Under the pieces are notes generated by a model. That model saw only the letters and a program-made list of their open reading frames with translations, was not told where the DNA came from and ran no database searches. A stretch of 64,000 nt of DNA, from NCBI GenBank assembly GCA_009767595.1, contig VSDK01012259.1:1-64000 (forward strand), read 5' to 3'. Source of the DNA: Symbiodinium kawagutii (Eukaryota > Sar > Dinophyceae > Suessiales > Symbiodiniaceae). Of this stretch, positions 42,865 through 55,172 are shown piece by piece. The position numbers were made by a program, and so were the translations under genes. Within the stretch, counting starts at the first letter, position 1; the number at the start of each line of letters is the position of its first letter.

Positions 42865-43520
42865 TTCCAAATGTGCTTCGATCATGAAGTGTTTTGCATC
42901 TAGGTGTTTGGCCACTTTTGATAATTGGACCTTGCAAAGGTGTTCCGATCATCAAGTGTTTTGCTACTTTTGACCTGCAAATGTGCTTGGCGCGCAAGCG
43001 TTGTGCACATTTTGGCCACATAAATCACGAAAAGTGACGCGAAACGCAAGTGTTTTCCTACTTTTGTCTCCTGTGTTCAAAAAGTGTCAAAACGTGCTGT
43101 GTTTTGACACATTTGCTTCAAAATGTGCTTCTCGCCCTGGCCGCGTGCACTTTTTCGGACATGCAACTTTCAAAACTTGTTAAAAACCACGAGTTTTTGC
43201 GACTTCGGACGTGAGAATGTGCTTCGCGCGCAGGCGGCGTGCCAATTTTCATGATCATATGACATCTCCGAAAAGTGGCCCGAAACGCTAGTAAAATTGC
43301 AGTTTTTATTTTGGTACAAGATTTTATCTTAAAAATTTGCTTCGCGCGCAGGAAAGTGCTCCGGAGCTGACATGTTTTTACGATTTTGACTTCCAAATGT
43401 GCTTCGTGCCTAGGTTTTTTAACGATTTTGCAAGTTGCAACTTCCAAAAGTGCTCCGGAGCTGACATGTTTTTACGATTTTGACTTCCAAATTTGCTTCG
43501 CGCCTAGGTTTTTTAACCAT
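42865..43520. repeat. Interspersed AAATGTGCTTCGCGCGCAGG repeat
   Basis: Seven to nine degenerate copies (for example GTGCTTCGCGCGCAGG near 43215 and TTGCTTCGCGCGCAGG near 43338) alternate with CTTTTTACGATTTTGAC-like spacers. Frames on both strands are repeat artefacts. Confidence 0.75.
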
Positions 43521-44544
43521 TTTTGCAGACACCTTCCGCCACAGTGGTCCGCACCCGCCGCTTTAGCGAGGTACCCTTCTGGACCCTCATGATGCACAAA
43601 ACCTTGCAAAACACAGCATTTCGCGACTTTCCTAACATTTTGGCACACTCGCACTCTCATCTTTCTCACATCTCTTGTTTCTCACATCTGCATAGGCGAT
43701 CTACCCTAGCTGAGTTGTCCATATTGTCGGAAGTTAGACTTCTAAACTTCCTTCGATTAACCAAAGTCATTATAAGAACCAACTATTTTTTGGGTTCCCC
43801 ATGGCTTGAGAAACAACCCCATAAACGTGGCCACGTCCGGAACCTGGGTTCGGCACTGCATCGCTGGCTTTGCTTCAGGCCGTTTCATTGCAAGAGAATC
43901 CGCCAACAAAAGCATAGTCCAAGGGTATAACCATAGGAAGTAAGCAGTTTTACTAGATCATACCCCAAGCTTCCAGCCTATTCTAGTGGTTGGCGAGCAA
44001 ACGGTTAATGATGGATAAAGAAAGCAGCGTTGACAATGATGGCAGGTGCTGGTTAATTCGTAGTGGTTCATGGTGGTTGCTCGTGATTCATAGTGGTTCA
44101 TAATGCATATCAATATGCTTAATGATTGATACAAAATGGCTTTTGATGGTTCATGATCTTAATGGCTGATTAATACGTGTCATATAATGAAGGTTAAAGA
44201 ATGGTTGATTACAAGTGGTTCAAGATGCTCACACCAGTAAAAAAACAAACATTAATATGAACAAGAATGGTGGTAAAATGATGCAAATTGATTGCCAGGG
44301 AGTCACCAGCCATAGATGAGTCAAATACTCAAGGATCATGCGGTAAAGTGTCTATACATTAAATTACACTTTGGAAATACACCACTTGAAACCATTTCTA
44401 TACTTTTCTATACATAAAAACGTGTATAGTATAAACTTTTCTATACATAAAAAAGTAGATTTAACATCGAAATACTTTGAATCTAAATGCTTTCCAACTT
44501 GGATCCCCCCGCCAACGAGCGCCAACGGCCATCTTTGTTGCTAC

Positions 44545-44689
44545 CCAGCTGCGAGGCTTCATCGGAGGTGGGGAACAAAGCCATGCCCCCGGCGAGTCTC
44601 AGTCCACCACTGGGAGGAGCCATGGCCTCGGGGCCGCGCAACGGAGGACATGATCCCAGCGACCCCCCGGTGACCCCCGCCATGAGGGG
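44545..44689 (-). CDS. Minus-strand exon, Gly/Pro-rich
   Basis: GC-rich island reading AGVTGGSLGSCPPLRGPEAM then GGMALFPTSDEASQLG, between CCTTAAG and GTAGCAAC. The opposite strand is also open; minus is preferred because of the splice sites and the surrounding exons. Confidence 0.45.
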
Positions 44690-45495
44690 CTTAAGGCGAG
44701 GCCTTGAGGGGCTTAAGATCTGCCGTTTTCTGGGGCAAACTGACGTGAGTACATGGTGTTAGTCGTAAGTCATGCGTAATCTGGATGTTTTTAGGTAGAC
44801 AAGCACCAGGTGAGTATAGATGAATAAAGAACAACATGTACACGCCAACTATGATTCTCGAGCAAGTGCCTGTCATTGAGGAACAATCTCTGTGTTATCA
44901 AAATCTTGTTGGATACTTGGACTATGTGTATGCACAATTAGGTGCATCTAGGGTGTAAAGACATTTGTACATGTATGTTGCAATGTTTGCAGCATATGTA
45001 TATACACGTATTTTGTGTGGTCGCATGGATATAGGATGGTATAGGTCAATACCAATGATGAAACCTGTGAGTCCACCATTTTTCCAAAGCCGCTGTTATG
45101 ACATTTCTTTGTGATCATGTGAAGCAGTCAAATAAATAACCAACCTGGAATCAGCACTGCTTTCTTAGAGATTGTAATTTATCCAGGAGTTTTGAGAGAA
45201 ATGGCCAACAAACAAATCACAATACCTTTTTATGAGGTCTGTTTCTGTTTTTATTAACCAAGTCAAACAAAAACGGAAATGACCAACAAAGATAAACGAG
45301 AGCCGACCTTGAACCTCGCATGCTGCCTCCAATCCTGAATATGGCAAGTGCCCGCAAGTGCAAATTCCAACCAGAATGAGGAACACTGATCCCGATTGGC
45401 GACCAGCTGCCTTGATGATTTGTTCCTTGATGCTGTACATACGTACGAATATGTATGGTATACATTCACACATTCTACATGGGTATACTGTATAG

Positions 45496-45592
45496 GTTGA
45501 ATACACTGTGCCTGGTTGGTGGCTTCAACGCCTATGAAAAATATTACGGCAAGACTCCATGGTTTGCCCGGATGCGCAAGACCTGCCCAGAA
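45496..45592 (+). CDS. Plus-strand exon (GGFNAYEKYYGKTPWFARMR)
   Basis: Open from CTGTATAG to a perfect donor GTGAGT. It reads LVGGFNAYEKYYGKTPWFAR then MRKTCPE. This is the only convincing plus-strand exon in the last 26 kb, in the midst of minus-strand exons, so it marks a nested gene or a boundary between genes. Product unknown. Confidence 0.5.
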
Positions 45593-45660
45593 GTGAGTCT
45601 TGTCACCTGTTCAAAACCCTGCGCAGGCCCGTTATTTTGAAACTCTGAGAATCAAGAAAC

Positions 45661-45735
45661 CCTAAGCCCTTAACCCCAAAACACTAAAACCCTAAACCCT
45701 AAAACCCTAAAACCCTAAACCCTATACCCTAAAGC
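45661..45735. repeat. Interstitial telomere-like tract (CCCTAAA)
   Basis: About eight to nine tandem CCCTAAA/CCCTAAAA units, with variants CCCCAAAA and CCCTATA. It is the plant-type repeat also used by dinoflagellate telomeres, here in the CCCTAAA orientation. Confidence 0.8.
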
Positions 45736-45794
45736 ACTGCGTATAGCTTGTGTTTCTCACTGATTCTTCGAGCAATGTTCCATTGATAGGAACA

Positions 45795-45825
45795 GCCGTG
45801 GTTTGTCCTCCGGGCAAACCACGGC
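45795..45825. repeat. Perfect 11-bp hairpin
   Basis: GCCGTGGTTTG, loop TCCTCCGGG, CAAACCACGGC, 60 bases after the telomere-like tract. The stem contains GTGGTTT, as in class B loops. Confidence 0.75.
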
Positions 45826-46660
45826 GTCTGTGCGAAATATTAGTCAACCAACAAATTACTCATAATCACTAGGGAAAACAAAAAATGTGAATCAAACCAC
45901 CAAGCAGTAGGTATTTAAGCCTTATTATCCCCTATTATTACCCATTCTTAATGGTTGTAACCCCTATAAAAAAAACAAGCAGGTACATAACCAGGTGTTA
46001 TCAACCATTAAGTTTATTAGCCATTATTAACCACTATTAGCCAGTTGTGATTGATCATGTTTAATCATGTATAATCATGTTTACACTTACGCATGGAACC
46101 ATGATGATACCTCTCAAACTCTTGATGCTCTGGTGCTGGGCTCATCAACGATTAGCAACACTTAGACGTTGCGGAAATGCAAAGGACCTCTGGACTAATT
46201 ATAAATAAGTATAACTTATACAGTATAACAAAGATAATAATAGTAATAGTAACAATAAGACATTACTATAGCTATAACTTATTATCACTACAAATTACTA
46301 ATAATAGTAGCATTAATCGTAGTAATAGTAGCCATACGAGTTAGTAGTGATAATAATCATAATAATGGATTGCAATTGTGATTGTCATGCTTCACACACA
46401 CATATTCGATGGTCATCACCATTATCAACTAATGTCCACTATCATTTTGTGGCTCATCATGTGAACAAACACATTCATGGATGGTGACGCTGTGAGTGTT
46501 TGAACTTGTTGACCAGTTGATAATCCCTACCCTTGCAGTGACCGATATAGTAGGGAACCAGCTGGTTTCTACCATAGTTGTTTGGGGTTGGTTACCTACC
46601 AGAATGGCAACTGAAAGCATAGTTTGTAGTACTACCAATCAACTTACACAACAATCTGAC

Positions 46661-46708
46661 GAAATGGCGCATGGGAGCCAACATGAAAGCCATGTCCATC
46701 GGGTGCCC
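46661..46708 (-). CDS. Minus-strand exon (APDGHGFHVGSHAPF)
   Basis: Between CTGGACAG and GTCAGA. Sixteen codons, His/Gly-rich. Confidence 0.4.
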
Positions 46709-48066
46709 CTGTCCAGGATCCAGCCGCCGAGAGGCAAGGTAAGGGAGGTCAGATCCCAGGTGCTAATGATCGTGGCACGGAGACCTTTTTGGTGGTGACC
46801 TGTTCTTGGTGACTAGTCGTGGCCAAAAGTTACAAATGATTGATGGAGGTTCATAATGGCTACGTTGAAGTGGTCAATAGTTGTTGATCTGGTCAAGACA
46901 AATTGTTTGTCATGAATAATGAATTGCTCATTTTGTCCAATTCTTAGTGAAGTCAACTAGTTACCAGTCACCGGCTATCTTCGGGCAATTAGTTTAAGTT
47001 CTAATGTTTGTCAATTTCATGGCAAAAAGGGTCGTCGTCTTCTGAGGAAAGTTTCGTTGTCATATGCAAATCGCAACAGAATCGAACCAACTGTTTAAAT
47101 GGTGCAGCATATTTCTACAGTATGTGAAATATTGATTGTGCTGTTCTGTTCCATGTCTTCGGTCATTTCTCTCCAGCCAAAACGGCCTACAGCGCGCATG
47201 CCAATCCAATGTTTTCCAAGGTGCATGTTCAAATGCTGTCATGTGCCCTCCAAGTCCCAATGCACAAACTTAGGAACAAATGATTTTCTTGCTTGAAGTT
47301 ATTGATGTGTCTGATGAATCATTATTTGTTCACCGTTGTGAGCCACCTATTCATTAAAATTGATCATTGGTAACAATTACATACCTACCATTGTTTGTTT
47401 ACTACCTTAGATCATCAACCAGTAAAGTCAGGAAACAACATGATCGCCTTGAAGAAGTCTGAAAGGTCTAAACAATCCAGACAATCCAGGATACCAAATA
47501 CATTCTCACAAGAAATAAATCATCATCAACTGAAAATTGATGGGAAATATTACCGTACTTGTTGATTTCTCTGGAAGCCCGGCAAGGGATACATTGTCAG
47601 CAACTGGGAAACACAATGTTAGATGGTAGGGTTATACTTTGAAGGGTTGGATGAGCCAAGGATGGATACGCCAAAATTCACCTCTCAATATTACCATCAT
47701 AGTCCAACCACTTGGTAACCAACAGCCAGCTGGCTGTCAAAATAGCAAAGGGATACCGGCCTTATACCAGCTACCAGGCACCCAACGACAACTCCAAGGC
47801 ATCCAAAACACTATATACTTGTTTTGGGGTGATCGTTGGCAATTCGGACCTCCCAATCTGCAGAAAATCTGGCCCACTTGACAATGGCAATAGTTTCCAG
47901 CCAGTCAGATCAATCTACCAAAGGGAAAGACATGGAAAGCGCCACGCCCGTGGAAAAATCGGACAACGTAAAAAGGATCTGCACCAGGTTAAATACTGAT
48001 GTCAATGGGAAAACACAGACTTTTCATTCAACGGCAAACAAGATATTATGAAAACGATGAAACGAC

Positions 48067-48211
48067 CTGCCCCACTGGATGCCGATACCACAGCTCCCAG
48101 CATAACAAACAACGCCTGGCCCGTTAGTACGAATGCCCCTTGCCTGGCCGTTCTGAGCAGGAGTATGCCCTGAGCAACAAGCAGGCTGCCGAGTTCGGTA
48201 CCCATCGTTTC
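48067..48211 (-). CDS. Minus-strand exon, transmembrane, EamA-like
   Basis: Between ACCATAG and GTCGTT. It reads ETMGTELGSLLVAQGILLLR then TARQGAFVLTGQALFVMLGA and VVSASSGAG. Two hydrophobic segments are separated by TARQGAF. The pattern 'G...L..T.....AF.....LFV.LGA.VS' resembles the second and third helices of EamA/DMT transporters. This is a pattern match from memory only. It is the one exon that hints at a function for the minus-strand gene. Confidence 0.45.
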
Positions 48212-48275
48212 CTATGGTGTCAAGTCAGATAATCAGTTAGGGATCAGCCTCGTCATCGTCATCAACGTCATTGTC

Positions 48276-48278
48276 GTC

Positions 48279-48328
<50 letters not shown>
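48276..48328. repeat. (ATG)n trinucleotide tract
   Basis: About 17 consecutive ATG/GAT units. It reads as poly-His on minus, a repeat artefact. Confidence 0.95.
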
Positions 48329-48329
<1 letters not shown>

Positions 48330-48358
48330 GCTGCTAATGTGCCGAACTTGGGGCAAAC

Positions 48359-48405
48359 CATGATGCACACAGCGGACCAAGGTGCCAATTGGTGTCACAA
48401 ATGAG
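48359..48405 (-). CDS. Minus-strand exon (FVTPIGTLVRCVHHG)
   Basis: Between ATGAAAG and GTTTGCC. Forty-seven bases. Confidence 0.4.
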
Positions 48406-48482
48406 CTTTCATGTTGGGTGTAAAACAGCATGACCAGTCGGAGATGCATACAGAACAACATACTGCGGGAACAAGCATGACA

Positions 48483-48600
48483 TGTGGCTATGGGTCAAAA
48501 CTCTGTACCCCTGGGTCCACCACTATTAACCATTGTTTTCCCTATTATTGTTGCTTATTCTCCCCCATTATTGGTTGGTCAATATTGGCCCATAGCCATG
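48483..48600. mobile_element. Palindromic element, family 2
   Basis: Ends TGTGGCTATGGGTCAAAA and (reverse) TTGGCCCATAGCCATG. The interior contains GTACCCCTGGGTCCACC, shared with 53198-53320 and 59181-59300. Confidence 0.65.
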
Positions 48601-48667
48601 CAACTAGCACTTGTCAAACAACGAGTGAAGTTGAACTCCCTATCTTACTGAGCCGCACACCAAACAC

Positions 48668-48713
48668 TGATGTGAAGGCTCGCCAGTTCTACGTTCCGAC
48701 TCTGGAAAGCAGC
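48668..48713 (-). CDS. Minus-strand exon (AAFQSRNVELASLHI)
   Basis: Between TTGCAAAAG and GTGTTTGG. The plus strand is open too, so strand rests on the splice sites. Confidence 0.4.
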
Positions 48714-48741
48714 CTTTTGCAATTGCAAGACTTGCCACATG

Positions 48742-48840
48742 GTGGTTTCTCAGCATGGGGAGCCCTAAAAAATGGTTGGTTTATTACTATAAATGACTAT
48801 AAATGGAAGATTTGGGAGGCCCCCAATTTTGAGAAACCAC
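48742..48840. mobile_element. Palindromic MITE-like element, family 1, with CACATG duplication
   Basis: Ends GTGGTTTCTCAGCATGGGG and (reverse) ...CCAATTTTGAGAAACCAC. Flanked on both sides by CACATG (48736-48741 and 48841-48846), a perfect 6-base direct repeat. Confidence 0.75.
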
Positions 48841-49230
48841 CACATGAATACATGCTCTATCTCCAAATGTTCGCCATCGGTCACCAACCAACCAAATTGG
48901 ACGTAAAAATTAAACACACTGACGTTTCCATTGAATATCAGTGGTACCTCAACACCCTGTAGTGATGGCTACTACTGGTTAAAGAGTCAGCTTGACTAAA
49001 TCATCATCAGGGTTCAACCATCATATTGATCGGTATCAACCACGATCAACCATTGCACCAAGCATAATACCAACCGTTGTATCAACCATCGTATGAATCA
49101 TAATTCGTTATTATCAACCATTACACTGAACAACAAGGATCAACCATTACATCAACCACTGTAATTATAAACAATCCCAATATTTAAAAACGCTCAAGCA
49201 TGCTTAATCAGCACTGATGATTGGCCCCAC

Positions 49231-49320
49231 AGAAGTCTTGGCTGCCGTACCATTGGCAGCGCCACTTCCAGTACTGCCATTTGCAGCACCATGGGGCACG
49301 TTGCGTTTTGCCAGCTTCAC
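49231..49320 (-). CDS. Minus-strand exon (30 codons)
   Basis: Reads VKLAKRNVPHGAANGSTGSG then AANGTAAKTS between GGTGCCAG-type acceptor and GTGGGG. In phase 0 at both ends. Ala/Gly/Asn/Thr-rich linker. Confidence 0.5.
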
Positions 49321-49869
49321 CTGGCAGTTTCGCGAAAAAAAACACACAGCAACAGTCACGACGGTTGAATGATGCTTGACAGGTGGCTGGTTGCTGGTTG
49401 ATTAGTGGTTGATTAGTGGTTGACTAATGGCTGATTGCTGGTTGATTGATGAATGCTTGATGGCTGATTGCTAGTTGGATAGTGGTTGAAAGCGGTTGAC
49501 GAATGGTTTTAACAACCAGCTAATACTGGTGAATGACCAGCTCAATGGTTGATACTGCTTGCTGGAGGATGATGAATTAGTCATGAAGATAATGGGAACA
49601 GTCAATGACTTATGGTGATAATAATAGAGGCTTAACTCTCAATGACTCTTGAGATTGTAAAAATGATCACTGGTTGGTGTTTTCAGCCTGAGAAAAAGAT
49701 TTGACAAACATCATGTTTTTGAAAACTACTAGGAAAACTAAAAACACATGACATCATCAACCAAATCATGATAATTGTAACAATAGCCGACCTAACGAGC
49801 AATCAGTAGTGAATCCAAAGTGCTCAGTTCGGCCGCCATTAACCCCAAGTGGTCAAGTGGTCACATAAC

Positions 49870-49912
49870 AAGGCTGCCCCGAGCTCAAGCGCTTTTACGT
49901 TCCAACGAGTTT
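49870..49912 (-). CDS. Minus-strand exon (TRWNVKALELGAA)
   Basis: Between CACGTAG and GTTATG. Forty-three bases. Confidence 0.4.
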
Positions 49913-50458
49913 CTACGTGGGTTGGCAGTGATTACTTGGCGATTTCAAGTGTCACCGTCAAATCAACAAGCTACTTGTCAGTCATTAAACTTACATGCCT
50001 ACAGTCCAAAACTACAAATGACTACGAACCATCTAAGGACATCTAAGGACTATCAACACTTGCCATAAAGCTTTTTCTTGATTGACATCCTCACTTGAAT
50101 TCTTCTTGGGAATTCCTGTCCGCAATACTGCCCTCGACTTCCTCAAGGACAAATCAATTCCTCACCAAGACTTCATAAGGCTTCTGGTAGTTAGTATTGG
50201 GGGGAAGGGATTAGCCAAAATGTGATATTCTCTACTGCCTAATCCCGCCATTTCCAGTGCTAACGACTTAGGGTGTTTACTAAAATAGGGATACCCCCAG
50301 TTATCATCCCATGTTGACATTAGTAGTGATAAACCAATCCTAGCTGTGTGGGTTGCCTGTTTCAAGAAACCACGATGCAGTAGTTGTTTAACCATTGTTT
50401 CTTGGAGCTATCCTCCACTTTTAACCATCAATCTGTTGGAACCACCACTTGCCATCAC

Positions 50459-50515
50459 CAACTGCTTCGCGGCTTGCAGGTCCACCTCGTAGTCGGCAAA
50501 TTCGATGGTGACCAC
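50459..50515 (-). CDS. Minus-strand exon (VVTIEFADYEVDLQAAKQL)
   Basis: Nineteen codons between CTGATGAG and GTGATGG, phase 0. Looks like part of a folded domain. Confidence 0.55.
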
Positions 50516-50590
50516 CTCATCAGTTTGCACCCAAAGTAGGATTCCCGAAGTAGGGACCCATGGCTGGTGGTATCAAACCCATTCATTCAC

Positions 50591-50643
50591 AGGCAGCTGC
50601 GCAGAGTACCTCTCTGTCAACACGCGCCTCACCTGCTGTGAGG
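50591..50643 (-). CDS. Minus-strand exon (SQQVRRVLTERYSAQLP)
   Basis: Between TGGCGTAG and GTGAATG. Only 75 bases upstream (on minus) of the 50459-50515 exon. Confidence 0.5.
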
Positions 50644-51850
50644 CTACGCCAAAATATAATCATTCAACCAACCATGTGGTCAGTGAAAACTGAAGAATAT
50701 TCAAAACCATCCACCAGTTTGATAATAACCAACGTAGCTGCTGTGATTTCTACTAGTTACAGTGGTTGTGTTGTACTTCGACTTTTCTACACTCAATACT
50801 TACCTGGCTGTATGGAAAATCCACCATTTTCACTAGTTTCATCTCCAACAAATGGTCATTCTTAGCTTCCAGGTTTTTTGACCAAAGGGCAATGTTAGGT
50901 ATTGCCAGTGGCTAAGAATGAACAACAACGTGTGAAATTCTGGAGAATGGCGCAATCATGAATGGATAATTGCTGCAATAGTGGTCATAGACAGTTTATT
51001 GTGAATATGGATGGACTTCTCATACGAATTTTTGATAAAAAAACAGTTTATCGCATATAGGTTATAAGTTACTAGATAAGAATAGTCTTATGGGTCATTT
51101 AGCTGTTGCTTGTGCTCTACCGTGAAAATATATACAGGTAGTTCATGAACAATAATCATCAGTTGCTTATTTATGGGACGATTGAGCCAGCTGTTTATCA
51201 AGCAGGTTGCGCTCACCACGACGGAAACAAACCAGTGATACCGCACATGGATGACAGTTCATTGAACTTAGCTGGACCCCGTGATATGCCACAAACAAGC
51301 CGAGATCATCCATTAGCGGTGGCTGCATTGTCTTGATCATTGAGTCCTACCAAAAACCATTTGATTGGTATTGACACTGGAATGATGATAGGCTGATTTG
51401 CATTGATTACAAGGTGGGCATCCCTGGTTGTATTATGTTTCATAAGCCATTCAACTACAGTCATGTGTACCATAAGATAAGCGGTTGTCATCCATTTAAT
51501 CTTATAAGCCATTTAACTAGAGAGTTTTATCTACCACGTGCCGGGTAGTTACATGATGGTGTCTTAAAATGGGAGTGCCGCAGAATAATCCAATATTGAT
51601 CATTTTATGTAAACATTCCAACCATAACTTTGGTGTTTTCAATTGCAAGAAAAAACGCCCACGTGTATTTCCGACATGTAGTTTCCAATTTTATAAGCCA
51701 TTTACTTCGAGTTATATCAGTTGCATAAAAGTTAACTGTCAAACTTATGCAACTTATACAACTTATATATTTCAGTCAGTCAGTTTCTGTAACCGTTTGC
51801 CTGGCAGTTACCCCCAGCAAGCTGACTCAGCAAACGATTGGGGACCCCGG

Positions 51851-51955
51851 GTAGCCATGGGTAGGGCACGACGCCAAGCTGCAGAAGGGCCCTTGGACTT
51901 CTTGGCCTCGCCCTCCTGTCGCGGAGCGGGCAGTGGTACGCCACAACGGGCCGGG
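51851..51955 (-). CDS. Minus-strand exon, basic/Pro-rich
   Basis: After CACCATAG, reading ARCGVPLPAPRQEGEAKKSK then GPSAAWRRALPMATR. GC-rich island. Confidence 0.5.
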
Positions 51956-52952
51956 CTATGGTGGGACAAAGTCATGGCAGGTCACTTGATGCAGAATCTT
52001 TACCAGTTGATACTGTCTTTGGGTGTAGTGGAACATCAGTATTGACGCACCACCGATATTTGATGGTGGATCATCATATGTTTAATAGATGAATCCCTCA
52101 TTCTTGACAATTGACTAGCCATATCACTTACGAGCTTATCAACCATCACTAGCCATCAATGATCATCAAGTGACCAGCACAAAGCACAAACAAAACATGA
52201 TGAACCAAACTTTTTGCCAACCATAATTTGACCATCAGCCATGATTACACATCATTCTTAGCTATTGTCAACCATAAACAAAGCATGATTAATATGTAGA
52301 AATTAGTTTTAAGTATCGATTATCGACTATGAGTTCATGGACAAAGATCATAAAAAGAGAAAACATTGTTGTTGGTCAATAAGTGTGATTGCACCGTCAT
52401 TATCTACCATCATTAATTGCTATCAACTAAAAATAATGACTGACCCCCATTCTTGAAGGTCATTTTTTGGTGGTTATATCCCATTCAATTGATTAGTATG
52501 TTGAACTACCACGATTGTTAACTTCTATTGGCAACCGATAAACAACCATGAATCCACGTTTTGTGCAGGACATTGAATAGTGTACGCTATTTTGTTACTA
52601 GCAACCATCATTGGATATGTCGTCACACATGATTAAACAATAACTATCTACTTATCATCTATACCATCGCTTAATGTTATTTCACTTTATAACCACTAGT
52701 ACCTAAACATTATTCATGATTAGTCATAGTATACTGTAATGATAGTTCTTGATGATTGATGATAAGTATCACTAGTAATTATCATCACAGCAATCATGAA
52801 TTGATAACTAGCTACTACTGTTATTATCACTATAACCATGAATACTTATTAATTATCGTTAGTATTAGTTAGTTACTATTACAACCACTATGAGTTGATT
52901 AGTCATCAATTAATCAATACTGGTTGTCACAACTGGTTGCCAATCCACTAGC

Positions 52953-53030
52953 GCCGCTCCCCAATCTCCTTGGCAACCTGGACATCAAAGCGCGGTGTCC
53001 AGAACAAACGACAACGTACAGTGAGATTGG
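52953..53030 (-). CDS. Minus-strand exon (26 codons)
   Basis: Reads NLTVRCRLFWTPRFDVQVAK then EIGERR between TTGCCATTAG and a GC donor (GCTAGT). Confidence 0.55.
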
Positions 53031-53197
53031 CTAATGGCAAAGTTTGTGGTTGGCAATAGGGCTATGGGTCAATATGGTTGATATAGTTGGGATGATAACA
53101 TAATAGGGCTAATATAATGGTTATAACCTACCAACTACTAGGTTAATGGTTACAATAGGGAATGATAAGTAACAATTATGGGGAATATATACCAACA

Positions 53198-53320
53198 ATA
53201 TGGCTGTGGGTCAATATTAACAGACCAATTTGATGGGGATAATGACCAACAATGATAAGGGAAACACTGGTTAATGATCGGGGAACCAGGGGTACGGGGT
53301 TTTGACCCACCTTCATAGGT
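53198..53320. mobile_element. Palindromic element, family 2
   Basis: Begins ATATGGCTGTGGGTCAATA and ends GTACGGGGTTTTGACCCACC. Confidence 0.6.
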
Positions 53321-54735
53321 GATAAGCAACAAGAACAGGGAATATAGTAAACTACATGACAAATGGTCAATAATCATGGCTAATGATCATGATAAATGAC
53401 AATGGCTACTGATAATGGTTATTGAAAATGAATAGTGATAATGGTAAATCATAATGGTCAATTATTGATAATGATTAGTGCTAATGGTTATTCATAATGA
53501 ATAATGATAATGGGATAATTGGATATGATTGATTGACAAGAATGCTGATGATTACCCTTAGTTATATACCAACTAGTTTATGAAACTAACAATATAATAT
53601 ATGTCGTTTATAGTATATAGTACACACCAATAGGGGAGCTAGGTATAGTGATTACATATGTATATACATACAGTTCTCTTTAACCCCACGTAGACACCAG
53701 TGGTCTATGGTTGTGGGTCTATACTGTCTTGACAGACTAAGAAAAGGGCACAGTAGGTGAACATGCCAATATTGGGACTATGTTGGCCAGTTATGGTCCT
53801 GTGAGGAGCTCAGGGTATTGACTCACACCCTCTTGGCTTCTGATTAAAGATAGTTGGGGGTTAATTCATATCCCAAACAGTAACAATATATGTTATAGAC
53901 TGTACTGGGATTTTGAATCGTCATAATCATCCCATCAGAATGAGGTAACTCATACAACAATACAATTCACAATGCAGAATATTCAATTACATACAATCAT
54001 TTGGTATCATTCTGGGCATTCGACATGTTTTTCCAAGAGGTTGTATAATCAAGCAACACAATCAGTCAAGCAACTAATCAGCATATTCATAATCAAAATT
54101 ATCAACAAACAGCCAACTACTCTAATCCAGTATTCAAGCAACAAACAATGAAACAACTAGTTACTATGTTGATTATGGGATATTATGGGGATGATGAACA
54201 ATTGACAATTGACAATCAACGAAATGTCTAAGCTGTATATACAAAGGGTATACTTGATATATCAATCGAGAAAAGTATAATGCTGACAGCAATCAATCAC
54301 AATACCAATGGTCTTGATTACTGTTCATTTTGTCTTGGTTCATCATTTATGATAGAGAACCACCAAGTTTTTGTTCAATGAATCACACACTAACCATCGA
54401 TGTACCATCGATGAAGTTTAACCATGTCATGACACTAAGCAGTTGATCAACCATCAACTAATCATAATAATACCCTATGGTCCCATGTCAAAAACAAGTT
54501 ATTCCCACGCTGGAAACGAAGCTATGTCACACTAGAAACTAACCAATCAAATATTGGTACCATCACAAACTAAACCACTAACTCTGTCCTTGGCTAATAA
54601 CCACCACCATCATAGTTTCTTAACTCGGTGGTTTTTAGATCCCTTGCTAAAAGTCTAACTTTTAGTGGCCATATGGTAAATCAATCATATCCCAAAAAGC
54701 CTTCAAAGCTGAGGTAGACCACCATTGATAGGCCC
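53321..54735. other. AT-rich, no gene seen
   Basis: Degenerate TAATGGTTA/ACCATTA words with no exon. Presumed intron of the minus-strand gene. Confidence 0.5.
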
Positions 54736-54740
54736 CTCCC

Positions 54741-54826
54741 CTGAGCATCCCAGCGCTGTTGGCTCGTGGCGTGGCCGTGGGCGTTGCCATGGGCGTGCTG
54801 TAGGGTGTAGAGCTTGGCGTTGGATC
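54741..54826 (-). CDS. Minus-strand exon, Thr/Pro-rich
   Basis: After ATCTGCCTAG, reading DPTPSSTPYSTPMATPTATP then RANSAGML. The donor is not canonical as placed. Confidence 0.45.
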
Positions 54827-55059
54827 CTAGGCAGATTTGGGATGAGTTATGATGGCTGGTGGGTTGTTATTTGGTGGTTGAGAGCTACTGAACGGTTGAA
54901 ACATGGTGGTTTAATGGTGACCGTGCTTATGACACTGATGACTTTCACGTACAATGGATGGTCACTGATGGTCACTAATGGCTAGCTTAATGGTTGCGAA
55001 AAACACTCCCACAAATGACCGTGCTCATGATGTGCTACCACCCAACCCCATCCGTCAAA

Positions 55060-55172
55060 CCGTTGAGGTGTTGATGCGTTGATTCCCTCCATCTGCCACC
55101 AGGATGCCGGTGAAACGGTGTCGACACCCAACTCTGCACAGCGTTCTTGTTTGTAGGACTCCCAGCCTCGCG
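55060..55172 (-). CDS. Minus-strand exon candidate, frame uncertain
   Basis: All three minus frames are open over the island. The most protein-like reads SYKQERCAELGVDTVSPASW then WQMEGINASTPQRFDG after TACGCGAG. Confidence 0.35.

Noticed and set aside
48237-48461. Poly-His ORF on minus
   Set aside because: Product of the ATG trinucleotide tract. Only the 48359-48405 part has splice support.
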